Shown here: in pieces, positions 11,335-20,856 of the stretch
Layout of the letters: every line of letters begins with the position of its first letter
Position numbering within the stretch: the stretch's first letter is position 1
NCBI RefSeq assembly: GCF_900113665.1
Contig: NZ_FOQD01000013.1
Coordinates: 62,001 to 126,000, forward strand
Length of the DNA: 64,000 bases
DNA from: Planctomicrobium piriforme
Lineage (GTDB): Bacteria > Planctomycetota > Planctomycetia > Planctomycetales > Planctomycetaceae
Direction: 5' to 3'
Position numbers and translations under genes: made by a program
Notes under the pieces: model-generated
Seen by the model: only the letters and a program-made list of their open reading frames with translations
Databases searched by the model: none
What the model was told of the DNA's origin: nothing

Positions 11335-12102
11335 GTGAATGGATATGAGGCCGAACCGGATTCAGGAAACTTTCCGCCGGTGCGTGAATTGTCGAAGCCG
11401 CAGCGCCGCGTGCTGGGGGTGCTGGTCGAGAAGGCCTACACCGTTCCGGAAAGCTACCCGATGACGATCAAGTCGCTGATCGCCGGGTGCAATCAGAAAA
11501 GCAATCGCGCCCCAATTACCAACTACAACGAAGACGCCGTCATTCAGGCGCTCGACGAACTGCGGGCGATGGGCGTAGCGGCCGTGGTCCATACCGAATC
11601 CGGCCGCACGGAACGTTATCGGCACTATGTTCGCAAACGCTTCCCCTTCACCGAACCGCAACTGGCGATCATCACCGAGTTGCTTCTTCGCGGACGTCAG
11701 CAGATGGGGGAACTGCGGGCCCGGGCCAGCCGCATGGTCGCGGTTGAAAGTCAGCCTGAATTGAAAAAGGAGATCGAAGGCCTGCTCGAACAGGGCTATG
11801 TCCAGGCCGATGGCCCGCTCGACCGACGGGGGGTCGAGATCGACCACAATTTTTATCTTCCATCTGAAAACGTCAGAATGGCTTTTCGCAGCGAGCCTGC
11901 TGCCAGCGTAGAAGATCACGTTCGCGACGAACCGGTCGCACCGCGAGCAACCCGTGAATCGTCCGGCGGCGAATGGCAGCAGGAAGCGACCGCACTGAGA
12001 GAGTCGAATCGCGAATTGCGGAATGACCTCGAAGAGTTGAAACAACAACTGGCGAGCGTGCAGGAGGATCTGACACAACTCCGCCAGAGTCTGGGTGCCT
12101 GA
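11335..12102 (+). CDS. yceH: YceH/UPF0502 (DUF480) tandem winged-helix protein
   Basis: 255 aa with a GTG start at 11335; AAGGA lies about 8 nt upstream. The DUF480 signature is strong: LSKPQRRVLGVLVEKAYTVP, then YPMTIKSLIAGCNQKSNR and RYRHYVRKRF. Two winged-helix domains fill residues about 20-185. A Planctomycetota-style tail ends in a coiled coil (about 218-255). The function of YceH is not established; the fold suggests DNA or protein binding. Its stop overlaps the start of the following 1465-aa gene (TGATG), so the two should be translationally coupled. Confidence 0.9.
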   Translation: MNGYEAEPDSGNFPPVRELSKPQRRVLGVLVEKAYTVPESYPMTIKSLIAGCNQKSNRAPITNYNEDAVIQALDELRAMGVAAVVHTESGRTERYRHYVRKRFPFTEPQLAIITELLLRGRQQMGELRARASRMVAVESQPELKKEIEGLLEQGYVQADGPLDRRGVEIDHNFYLPSENVRMAFRSEPAASVEDHVRDEPVAPRATRESSGGEWQQEATALRESNRELRNDLEELKQQLASVQEDLTQLRQSLGA

Positions 12103-15100
12103 TGTCCACGAAGGTTGCCGATACTGCCGAATCCGTGACCCTCACTGGCGTCGCGGCGGCGGTGTTCGTCGGCAGCATAAGAGCTCTGGCCGGTTGTCTT
12201 TTGTTCTGGTTTGCCGCGTTCCCGGCGTGGGGAGAATCAACTGCTCCTTCTGCCGGAGCGGCCGCGCAGCCCGCCGACAATTTCACAAAATCGATGTTGC
12301 TGGAGCGCGACCGCACCGCCGAGCGCACGCTCCGCGATGTGCTGCTGGCGATCCCGCAACAGGATTGGTCGGCCATTGCCAGCCGCCTGCAGGAGGTCAC
12401 CGAAAGCCGGGATGCGGCACTCGTCAGATTTGACGACGTCCTCTGCAGCAAGAATGTGGCCGTCGCCAGTGTCTGCGAACGTCTCCCCCTGGCCGGCCGT
12501 GCCGCGGTGCTGCGTCTTTCCGAACCGCTCGCTCAAGCGGAACTCGATCGTGCATTGCGCAGCAGTGATACTGCTGTACTGCTCAATGTCGCCCGACGTT
12601 ATTCCCACACCGCAACCGGCGTCATCGCTCGTAAGCTGTACCAGCAGACCCAGCGCGATCGCGGCAGTATTGCCTTGTCTGTAACCGCTCCGAAAGAGAA
12701 CGCTGTCAGGCTCCCCCAGAGCGACGCGGCCTGGAGCGTTAACTTCGAACTGCCGCTCCGCTCGCGCGAGACGCTGCAGGAGATCCATCACAGCTTGCGG
12801 CAAAGCGGACTGAATCCCTATCCCACGTTCGACCTGATCACCGGCGACGATGTGTTGCTGGTGACGCAACCAGCGGCCCGCCTGGCAATTCATCCCACAA
12901 ACGGACAGGTGTTGTGGTCGAGGCCCATCGCAGGTTACGGGCCGCAATGGTTGCGTGAGCCGGGCGAACTGCTCGATTCCAACCGGGTACGACTTTTCAC
13001 CATGACGGTCGCTCACCGTGTCTTCGGAGAAGCGGTCACCGCCCGAACGGCCGCGGACGACTCCCGCTTCTGCTTCGTCGAATCGCTGATGGATGAAAAG
13101 ATCTGGTCGCAAGCGAAAGCGCCCCCGTCCGATACTGAACTCGCGCATCCGTTTCCTGCCAATCAACTCGTCTGCGTCGACCAGTCGACCGGAAATGTCC
13201 ACTGGACCTTTTCCGGATCGCCTCCGCAGACCGTCTCATTCTCTGGCACGCCCGTCTTGACCAACGGCACGGTGGATGTCGTTGGCGAGTCGAGAACGAC
13301 AAAAACTCTGTCGCTCTATCGACTGGATGCCGCTTCAGGCGAACTGCTCGTCGCTCACGAACTTGGCCAGTCATTGTTGCCTCTCGGAGAAGATGTTCAT
13401 CGCCAGGAGATCGACTGTCAGGTGTTTGTCGACGGCGACGCCGTGATCTGCCCCACTGCCGCCGGAGCCCTCTTCGCGCTGGATGCACTGACCGGCGACG
13501 CGCTCTGGGTGCATCGCTATCCCCGTTCCGATGCCGTCGAGATCCCCGCCGAACTGGAACAGACCCTCCACCGCTCCGGTTTTGAGTGGTGGAACAGTTG
13601 GCAGACATCGCAACTGCTGCCGATCGGCGATCTACTCGTCTCCATCACGCCCGATCGAGATGAACTTGTTGCCCTGAATCGCGCGACGGGTCACGTTGCC
13701 TGGACAATTCCACGTCGCGATGGCTTGAGCATTGCCTGCGCCGACGAGCAGCAGGGCGTCGTCGTGATCGGTGAAACGAACGCAAGGGCATTTGATCGGC
13801 AGACCGGCCATCTCCGCTGGGAATCATCCATTCCTCACCCCGGCGGCCTGGGAGTCGTGCAAGGGTCGACCTATCGTTTCCCCATCCTGAACGACGGCAG
13901 CGCCGAACTCGATCTCAAGACCGGCAAGTTACACACGGATATCGCCTCCGCTGCTGCATTTGCCCCTCCCGACGGAGTGCTGCCGCATGCCCTGCGTCCC
14001 CGTAACTTCGTCGCTGCGAAGGGCACGGTCTTCGACATTCGCGCCTATGAACTTCGGCCGCTGCACGCCTCCGCACGCCCGGATTCGTCTCCACTGAACT
14101 CTGCTCGTCAGGCCTTCGCGTCTGGCAATCGACTGGAAGCCGTTCGTCTCTTGCGCGAGCAGCTTTCAGCAGCGCCCGAGACCACCGTCAGTCTCGTCCG
14201 CAGCACCTTGCTCGGCATGCTCTCCGCGATGCTTCCCACGGCCCACACCGACGGGGCACGCAACGACCTCAGCACCGAGATCACGCAACTCACCACCACT
14301 CCTTACGAACGGGCAGCCTGGCGTCAGTTGCAAGCTCGCGCCGCTCAGCAGCGCGGCGACCTCGCTGCTTTCGCCCATCTCTGGCTCACAGCGCCCGACG
14401 ACGAACTCGAAACGCCCCTCGCCGCGATTGACGAAACATCCCGCTCCCGGCTCGATCGCTGGTTTCAGGCGGAAGCTCTGCAAGTCGCGAAGACGCCCGA
14501 CTCAAAACTTCCAGAAGAAATTCAAACCTGGCTCGCGACAAATGCTGCCGACGACTCCCGGCCTGCCCTCGCGGAAAAGCTCGGCTCAACCCCCTGGGGT
14601 CAACAACTGCGTCTGCGGTTCCCAGCGCACGGCGACACACTGCGGGAACGCATCCATTCCCAGCTTCGACTGCTCGATCAAGCAAACAGCCCTGATCCCG
14701 AACTCGCGGCCGGCGCGGCCTGGCGACTGTTTGAACGTTACCAGCGTCAGGGAGATCTCCTCGACGCCGCCCGTTGGCTGAACCGGCTGGCTGTCTTTCC
14801 TCCGCACCTGTTGCTCCCCGATGGGCGTTCCGTCGAAGACGTCTGTCGAGCCGAAGTCGCCTCGCTCCAGCAAGCGATCGAAGCCGACTCCGCTCTCTCT
14901 CCCTGGCCATCAACACGACCACGCACAGAAATCAAGCCCCGCGGCTCGCGTGAGGTGTATCTTGTTCCAGTCCCAGTCGCCGCGCCACACGGCTCGACGT
15001 TCGACAGAGTCAACGTCGAGATCGACTATCCCGGACATCAGGCGGTCCGTTTTCACGGCAGCAGTTGGAGCCGGCCCTGGTATGCTCGGCTTCCCAAAAC

Positions 15101-16499
15101 ATTGCGGAATCTCCGCTACGACGTGCAGCTCGACCGCGCCTGGGGCTTCGAACAATTGCTGGTCCTGCAAACCGGCAGCGAACTGTTCGGCATCACTCCC
15201 TTTAATCTGAAGGGAGATCCTCGGGCGTTCACGCTGTGGCCGCCTGAAAAGCAAACCATCGACACGCTGGGCGACCGCGACAACCTGATGCTCACCTTCC
15301 TGAACGACCCGCAGCCGCAACGGCCGGGCTTCGTGACCCCCTTGAGCCGCCGCATCGACGAATTTCACCATTGCGTCGCCGCCGTCGGACCTGTGCGATC
15401 CGGCTATCTCTGTCTTCAACAGCAGGGCATGCTGGTCGCCCTCGACACTGCGACCGGCGAAGAACTCTGGCGGCGCTACGATCTTCCCGCCAGGGCAGAT
15501 GTCTACGGCGACGATCATCAGATCACTGTTGCCTCGCCCGTCGAGCGTGACGTGCTCATCTGCAGTGCCATCGACGGTCGCGTTCTCGACCGACTTACCC
15601 GACAGCATCACCCAGCCTCCGTACTGGCCGCAGCCGGCACGCGTCTCATCCTCGTTGAAGGAGACAGACCGTCTTCTACATTCCAGGACGATGAACAGGC
15701 AGAGGTCGATGCGACTGATGAAGACAAGGAGGCTGACGGCCCTCCAGTCAAGACGGAAGAGGTCACACTGAAATGCCTCGACATCGCCGCCGGCAACACC
15801 CTCTGGCAGCGGCAATGGCCGGCGCTCTCGATTCCCTTCGCGGTCGACAATCACTGGCTGGGCATGCTCTCCCCCGGCGGGCATCTCGAACTGTTCAGCC
15901 AGTCCACAGGCGAAACCGTCGCCGCTCATCAGGTCTTCGTTCCCAATCACATCGACAAAATTGTCTGCAGCGTCGGCGAGAGCGATGTGATCGTCATCAT
16001 CTCGGACCAGATTACCGACCGCGGCCTGCTGTCGATGATGCAGATTCGCGGCGGCTACCGGCGGCCGCAGGTGAACGGTCCCGGCTATTGCTTCGACCGC
16101 GAAACGGGCGTGCAGAAATGGACGCGGTGGTTTGAGGACACCGAGTTTCCGGTCGATCAACCGCTGGGCCTGCCTATCCTTGTCACCGCCGAGGCCAGGG
16201 CTGCCCTTCCGCGTGAAGAACCCAAATCGGACGATCCCGATGCGCCGCCTGCGGAGCCGATCCGCGAACCGGGGGTCCGCATCCGCTGCCTCGACCGCCA
16301 CACCGGCGAACTGCTCGAAGAATTCCGCAACCCGGACGAGGCGATGCCCTATTATTCTGTCCTCGCCAACCGGTCCCAGTCCGAGATCCGCCTGCAAACC
16401 CTGCGCACACGCCTCGAAATCGACTATTCTTTGCAGGCACGCGTTCCGGGCAATCCGCCAGTCACCCCCGACCAGGAAACTCCGGACGCGCGGGATTGA
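12102..16499 (+). CDS. Very large exported PQQ-like beta-propeller protein
   Basis: 1465 aa. A hydrophobic stretch at about residues 28-46 acts as signal or anchor. At least eight PQQ-type blades with the tryptophan docking motif can be read: VLWSRPIAGYG, VHWTFSG, ALWVHRYP, VAWTIPRRDG, LRWESSIP, ELWRRYDLP, TLWQRQWPAL and QKWTRWFED. The two propeller zones are separated by an alpha-helical, TPR-like middle region (about residues 650-960). There is no obvious catalytic dehydrogenase motif, so a scaffold or binding role in the periplasm is more likely than an enzyme. An acidic linker rich in Asp/Glu falls near residue 1200. It is coupled to yceH upstream and lies 36 bp before the mechanosensitive channel gene. 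Confidence 0.8.
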   Translation: MSTKVADTAESVTLTGVAAAVFVGSIRALAGCLLFWFAAFPAWGESTAPSAGAAAQPADNFTKSMLLERDRTAERTLRDVLLAIPQQDWSAIASRLQEVTESRDAALVRFDDVLCSKNVAVASVCERLPLAGRAAVLRLSEPLAQAELDRALRSSDTAVLLNVARRYSHTATGVIARKLYQQTQRDRGSIALSVTAPKENAVRLPQSDAAWSVNFELPLRSRETLQEIHHSLRQSGLNPYPTFDLITGDDVLLVTQPAARLAIHPTNGQVLWSRPIAGYGPQWLREPGELLDSNRVRLFTMTVAHRVFGEAVTARTAADDSRFCFVESLMDEKIWSQAKAPPSDTELAHPFPANQLVCVDQSTGNVHWTFSGSPPQTVSFSGTPVLTNGTVDVVGESRTTKTLSLYRLDAASGELLVAHELGQSLLPLGEDVHRQEIDCQVFVDGDAVICPTAAGALFALDALTGDALWVHRYPRSDAVEIPAELEQTLHRSGFEWWNSWQTSQLLPIGDLLVSITPDRDELVALNRATGHVAWTIPRRDGLSIACADEQQGVVVIGETNARAFDRQTGHLRWESSIPHPGGLGVVQGSTYRFPILNDGSAELDLKTGKLHTDIASAAAFAPPDGVLPHALRPRNFVAAKGTVFDIRAYELRPLHASARPDSSPLNSARQAFASGNRLEAVRLLREQLSAAPETTVSLVRSTLLGMLSAMLPTAHTDGARNDLSTEITQLTTTPYERAAWRQLQARAAQQRGDLAAFAHLWLTAPDDELETPLAAIDETSRSRLDRWFQAEALQVAKTPDSKLPEEIQTWLATNAADDSRPALAEKLGSTPWGQQLRLRFPAHGDTLRERIHSQLRLLDQANSPDPELAAGAAWRLFERYQRQGDLLDAARWLNRLAVFPPHLLLPDGRSVEDVCRAEVASLQQAIEADSALSPWPSTRPRTEIKPRGSREVYLVPVPVAAPHGSTFDRVNVEIDYPGHQAVRFHGSSWSRPWYARLPKTLRNLRYDVQLDRAWGFEQLLVLQTGSELFGITPFNLKGDPRAFTLWPPEKQTIDTLGDRDNLMLTFLNDPQPQRPGFVTPLSRRIDEFHHCVAAVGPVRSGYLCLQQQGMLVALDTATGEELWRRYDLPARADVYGDDHQITVASPVERDVLICSAIDGRVLDRLTRQHHPASVLAAAGTRLILVEGDRPSSTFQDDEQAEVDATDEDKEADGPPVKTEEVTLKCLDIAAGNTLWQRQWPALSIPFAVDNHWLGMLSPGGHLELFSQSTGETVAAHQVFVPNHIDKIVCSVGESDVIVIISDQITDRGLLSMMQIRGGYRRPQVNGPGYCFDRETGVQKWTRWFEDTEFPVDQPLGLPILVTAEARAALPREEPKSDDPDAPPAEPIREPGVRIRCLDRHTGELLEEFRNPDEAMPYYSVLANRSQSEIRLQTLRTRLEIDYSLQARVPGNPPVTPDQETPDARD

Positions 16500-16535
16500 A
16501 GTACGGCCATCATCGCGGAACATGAGGTTTCGCCA

Positions 16536-19500
16536 ATGCCACGTGAGAGACGGACCGAATTGATGCTGGATCGCCTGCGGAGAACCTGTTTTGTCCTGAC
16601 CTGGCTGGCGCTGCTGGCCGTCAGCTTTCCTGCGCTGGCCCAGAATCTGCCGGCGCCGTTTCAACCCGTCGTTCCAACGCCTGCGGCGCAGACAAAACCT
16701 GCGGCCCCCGCCGCGACAACTTTACCACCCGCCGCTTCGCCGTCTCCCGCCGTTCCGGCGGACCAGCCGATGCCCATGCCGCCTCCGGCAGCGGTGCAGG
16801 TGACGGAACAGGTGACCAAAGAGGGACTCGACGATCTCAAGAGTCGCGTCGATGCCGCCGCCGATCTCAGCGATGCGCAGAAACAGGCAGCCAACGAACA
16901 GATCGACAAGGCGAAAACCACGCTCGCCCAGGCGGATGAATTCGCCGCCAACCTGAAGATCTCTCAGCAGCGGACTGTCGACATCGAAACCGAACGCCAG
17001 GCCGAACAGGCCCGCGTTGACGCCGCTCTCCGCGAACCGCAGCAGCACGCCGCCCCCTATACCCCGCTGCCGCAACTCGAGCAGATGCTCGCGAGTAAGC
17101 AGCAGGAACTATTGCAGGCACAAACCAGTCTGGCGCAAACCGAAAAGAGCCTGGCCGACCGGGCAGCCCGACAGAAGGCGATCAAGGATCGGCTGGCGGC
17201 GATTCCCGCTGAAGTCGAACAGCATAAAACGGACCTCGCTCGACCTGACCCCGGCACCGACCCGCCGCTCCTGGTTGCCGCACGGCGTCAGCGTCTGCAG
17301 GCTGAACTCGAACGGCTGACAAACGAACCTGCCGCTCTTCAGGCGGAGGCCGCGTTTCTGGCCGCACAAGAAGCCGCCAACCTCATCCAACTGCGTCGCC
17401 AGGCCCTCAATGCCACCGTCGCGCGGCTCAAGGATGAAGTCGAGGAATGGCAGCGGGACGTGCTGCGTGCGAAAAGCTCCGACGCCAAAACTCGCGTCAA
17501 ACTGTCCCGGGCAGAAGCGGAAGCCGCACGTATTCCACAGTTGAAAGAACTGTACGAATCGAACGCGCAGACCGTCGAAACCGAAATCGACATTCGCGAC
17601 AAACAGAAGCAACTCACCGACGAAATTGCCCGCACGAAAACGCTGCGCGACGATCTCACTCGAACCAGAAAAGAATTGGAGACGCGTGAGGCCAGCATCG
17701 GCGCGACCACCGCGTTCGGCATACGACTGCGCGAACAACGAAAACCCCGCATCGCTGAACTCAATTCGCTGCAACAGCAGATCCGCGACCGCGAGCCGAC
17801 GCTGCAGCAGGCGCAGCTCGATTCCATCGTCGCCGGCGAAGACCGCGGCAAGCTCGACAATCTCAACAAAGTCATCGAGGACATGCTGCAGAACATCAGT
17901 CCGCCGGACGCGGGCAACGATGATCGCAGCGAACTCGCCGATGAAGTTCGCGACGCCTACGAGCAGCGTCAGAAAGACCTCACCGAACTCGAAAGCACCT
18001 ACCAGTCCTACGTCTCCGCACTCGAACAACTGGACGCCGAGCAGACGCTGCTGGTGCGCGAAACTCTCGATTTCCAGACATACATCAACCAGCGCATTCT
18101 GTGGGTGCCGACCAATCGCGTGCTGACGCTCCGCGATGTCGCCAATGATGCTCAGGGACTGCAGCGGCTGGTCGACACGAATGCCTGGCTGCAGGTCTGG
18201 AACAGTTTCAAAGAGGATGCTTTTCGAGATCCCGCCTTGTACTTCCTCGCGGCTCTCGTCTGGATTGTGTTGCTGCTCTCGCAGGGGAAGCAACGGGCAA
18301 ACATTCGCAAGTTCGGCCAGAAGGCCAGCAGCCGTCTCAATACCGACATGGGCCCCACCTGGGCAGCGGTGGTCTGGACTTTTCTCAAGACACTGGTGAC
18401 GCCGTTTCCGCTGTTGTTTCTCGGCTGGCGCGGCAGCGAGCCAGGCAGCGGGATTCAGGAACTCTCGGAATACGTTTTCACCATCTCGATCTGGCTCTGG
18501 TGGCTCGAAATGGTGCGTCACGTCTGCCGCAACGGCGGACTCGGGCCTGCTCATTTCCAATGGCCCACTCGCGTCAATCAGGTGGTCAGCAATCAGCTCG
18601 GATCATTTATTGGACTGGCAACCCCCGTTGTGCTGCTGGCGGCGATTCTGAAATCCCGCTCGGTCGAAGGGGGAACAGACGCACTCCAGCGGTGTTGCAG
18701 CATCACGTTCTTTCTGCTGCTGGCCTATACCTTGCATCGTCTGACATCTCACAAGAACGGTATTTTTCAGGAATGGGTCGAAGCACATCCCAATGGCTGG
18801 ATCGACCGCCTGTCTGCCCTTTGGCACGCGGCTGCTGTCTGCCTGCCTCTGGGCCTGGCAGTCCTGACCATCGCCGGTTACTCATTCGCGGTGGAACGGC
18901 TTTCCATTCGCCTCGCCCAGACGTTAATGCTGGTGTTCGGGGCGATCTTCGCGAGGGCACTGCTGTTTCGCTGGCTCACGTTGCGCCAGCGCCGCCTGGC
19001 GGTCGCTCATGCCCGAGAAATTCGCGCTGCGCTCGCCGAAGCCCAGGGACAGGAATCCGGCAGTCAGGCCGCAGTCCTCGAAGCCCAGGAAGCCAGAACG
19101 AATCTGGCCGACGTCAGCACTCAATCCAAACGACTGCTGAACACCACCATCGTCACGCTCTCGCTCGTCTGGGCATGGTACATCTGGATCGATGTCCTCC
19201 CGGCTCTGCAGAAGCTCGACGACTTTTCCATCCCCGGCATCCCGTTCACCCTCAGCCAGATCCTGGCCGCAGGTCTGAAGGTCATTCTGTTCACGACCGC
19301 AGCCAGAAACATTCCCGGGTTGCTTGAAATCACGTTGCTGGAACGACTGCCGCTTGACCGCTCGGTGCGCTATGCCATCGGGGCCATTCTGCGATATGCC
19401 ATCATCGTCCTCGGAATGATTGCGATCGGCGACTCGCTCGCCATCGAATGGGAAAAACTGCAATGGCTGGTCGCGGCACTCACCTTCAGCCTCGGCTTTG

Positions 19501-20114
19501 GACTGCAGGAAATCTTCGCCAACTTCGTGTCAGGGATCATCATGCTGTTCGAACAGCCTGTCCGCGTCGGCGATGTCGTCACGCTGGATAACGTCACTGG
19601 CAGCATTAACCGTATCCGCATCCGCTCAACCACCATCGTCGATGGCGAACGCCGGGAATACATCGTTCCCAACAAAGAGTTCATCACCGGCAAGCTCCTC
19701 AACTGGACCCTCACCGACACCATCAATCGCATCGGGGTTCAGGTTGGCGTCTCCTACGACGCCGATCCACAACGGGTGCGTGAGATCCTGCAGAAGATCA
19801 TCACCACGCAGCCGCATGTGCTCGCCGAACCCTCCCCCAATGTTTCCATTAGTTCGTTCGGAGAAAGTGCAATCAACTTCTCGATCTCGGCGTATCTCCC
19901 TTCGCTCGACTTCCGGCAAGAGACGACTCACATGTTGTATGCCAGGATCTATCATGCACTCCGCGAAGCCGACATCGAAATCCCGTTCCCGCAGCGCGAT
20001 CTGCGAGTACGGTCGATTCCTCCGATTCAAACGTCCGAGCCATCAGCCAGAAAGCCGGGAACGACATCAGCGAACGGCGAGTCGACTGCCGATCTCGAAG
20101 AAGCCTTTGAGTAG
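16536..20114 (+). CDS. MscS-family mechanosensitive channel, MscK/YbiO-like with large periplasmic domain
   Basis: 1192 aa. Signal peptide (about 15-36, ending ALAQ), a Pro/Ala-rich linker, then a long coiled-coil periplasmic region (about 85-510). Multiple membrane helices follow from about 570. The MscS core is at about 975-1160: the pore helix LGFGLQEIFANFVSGIIMLF, the beta domain PVRVGDVVTLDNVTGSINRI and the C-terminal cage. GAGG-like bases lie 8 nt before the chosen ATG. Such channels open on membrane tension and release solutes after osmotic downshift. The size and domain order match MscK/MscM rather than the short MscS. The position after yceH and the PQQ protein suggests an envelope-related operon. 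Confidence 0.93.
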   Translation: MPRERRTELMLDRLRRTCFVLTWLALLAVSFPALAQNLPAPFQPVVPTPAAQTKPAAPAATTLPPAASPSPAVPADQPMPMPPPAAVQVTEQVTKEGLDDLKSRVDAAADLSDAQKQAANEQIDKAKTTLAQADEFAANLKISQQRTVDIETERQAEQARVDAALREPQQHAAPYTPLPQLEQMLASKQQELLQAQTSLAQTEKSLADRAARQKAIKDRLAAIPAEVEQHKTDLARPDPGTDPPLLVAARRQRLQAELERLTNEPAALQAEAAFLAAQEAANLIQLRRQALNATVARLKDEVEEWQRDVLRAKSSDAKTRVKLSRAEAEAARIPQLKELYESNAQTVETEIDIRDKQKQLTDEIARTKTLRDDLTRTRKELETREASIGATTAFGIRLREQRKPRIAELNSLQQQIRDREPTLQQAQLDSIVAGEDRGKLDNLNKVIEDMLQNISPPDAGNDDRSELADEVRDAYEQRQKDLTELESTYQSYVSALEQLDAEQTLLVRETLDFQTYINQRILWVPTNRVLTLRDVANDAQGLQRLVDTNAWLQVWNSFKEDAFRDPALYFLAALVWIVLLLSQGKQRANIRKFGQKASSRLNTDMGPTWAAVVWTFLKTLVTPFPLLFLGWRGSEPGSGIQELSEYVFTISIWLWWLEMVRHVCRNGGLGPAHFQWPTRVNQVVSNQLGSFIGLATPVVLLAAILKSRSVEGGTDALQRCCSITFFLLLAYTLHRLTSHKNGIFQEWVEAHPNGWIDRLSALWHAAAVCLPLGLAVLTIAGYSFAVERLSIRLAQTLMLVFGAIFARALLFRWLTLRQRRLAVAHAREIRAALAEAQGQESGSQAAVLEAQEARTNLADVSTQSKRLLNTTIVTLSLVWAWYIWIDVLPALQKLDDFSIPGIPFTLSQILAAGLKVILFTTAARNIPGLLEITLLERLPLDRSVRYAIGAILRYAIIVLGMIAIGDSLAIEWEKLQWLVAALTFSLGFGLQEIFANFVSGIIMLFEQPVRVGDVVTLDNVTGSINRIRIRSTTIVDGERREYIVPNKEFITGKLLNWTLTDTINRIGVQVGVSYDADPQRVREILQKIITTQPHVLAEPSPNVSISSFGESAINFSISAYLPSLDFRQETTHMLYARIYHALREADIEIPFPQRDLRVRSIPPIQTSEPSARKPGTTSANGESTADLEEAFE

Positions 20115-20129
20115 CGCCAGTGGTTACGA

Positions 20130-20202
20130 GTTATCAGTTGTCAGTATTCAGTTCAATTTGTTTCCGCCGGCCAAACTGATCACTGAAAACTGACGACTAA
20201 AA
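20130..20202. repeat. Imperfect inverted repeat of the TCAGTTGTCAGT type
   Basis: TTATCAGTTGTCAGTATTCA on the left is mirrored imperfectly by ACTGATCACTGAAAACTGAC on the right, with a GC-rich middle. It fills the gap between the channel gene and the zinc-ribbon gene, where it might fold as a hairpin in the mRNA. Confidence 0.45.
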
Positions 20203-20245
20203 GCTCAGCGACACCAAGACTGAACATCTCTTCAAGCCCGTAACC

Positions 20246-20488
20246 ATGACCAGCAACGACGACTCGGACTGGGACGACGACTGGCCGGAAGATTCGGACG
20301 AAGCGGATACGATCCCCTGCCCGAGTTGCGGCGCGGAAATCCACGAAGACTCGCCCCAATGCCCTGTGTGCGGCGACTACGTCATTCACCGCCCAGGCCG
20401 CGTCTGGGACGGCAAACCGCTCTGGTACATCGCCCTGGCCCTCCTCGGCATCATCGCCGTTATCGGCACCGTTCTGCTCTTGTTCTGA
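20246..20488 (+). CDS. Small zinc-ribbon membrane protein
   Basis: 80 aa. A very acidic N-terminus (residues 4-22) is followed by a zinc ribbon with two CxxC pairs (CPSC and CPVC, residues 25-42), and one membrane helix at the C-terminus (about 59-80). The design is that of a tail-anchored protein with a cytoplasmic metal-binding head. Function is unknown; similar two-element proteins are common in Planctomycetota. Confidence 0.75.
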   Translation: MTSNDDSDWDDDWPEDSDEADTIPCPSCGAEIHEDSPQCPVCGDYVIHRPGRVWDGKPLWYIALALLGIIAVIGTVLLLF

Positions 20489-20856
20489 CGGGTCCCTGAT
20501 GAATCGTTTCGGTCATTGAGATTTTGAAGTTGTTACGGATTTGGAATTTCGTGCTTGCGATTTCTCCCTTTTAGACAGGGGAAATGCGGGCATCTCCTGC
20601 TCACTCACGACATTCCAGCCCCCCACGGCGGTCGAATTTCCGTCGATTGCGTATAATCAATCGCTTCGATCTCAGGAACATCGCACAGCAACTCCCCTCG
20701 CCCCGGTACTCCGGGGAGAGGGGCTGGGGGTGAGGGGCGAACGGTCTGGCGATAGTCCCCTGACCACACCTGCTCCCCGCGCATGACCCTGAGTTTAAAA
20801 GTCCTCCAAAAGTACCGCCGGCCTCGGCCGGTTTGCCCGCCGCGAAAAATAGTCCC
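20489..20856. other. Intergenic region with dispersed repeats upstream of ribBA
   Basis: 368 bp without a gene. 20519-20572 resembles half of the ATTTCGTGCTT repeat found elsewhere in the window. 20694-20737 is a strong G/C hairpin. A ribBA promoter was not identified, and no conserved FMN riboswitch core was seen. Confidence 0.5.
20694..20737. repeat. GC-rich palindromic repeat (CCCCTCGCCCCGG type)
   Basis: A 13-bp arm at 20694-20706 pairs with 20711-20723 with one mismatch and a TACT loop, followed by CTGGGGGTGAGGGG. It has the form of a dispersed intergenic palindrome and could fold in the leader of the ribBA mRNA. Confidence 0.5.

Noticed and set aside
20600..20856. FMN riboswitch upstream of ribBA
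   Set aside because: The conserved RFN core (AGGGGCAGGGTGAAATTCCC type) is not present; the GC-rich stretch is a palindromic repeat.
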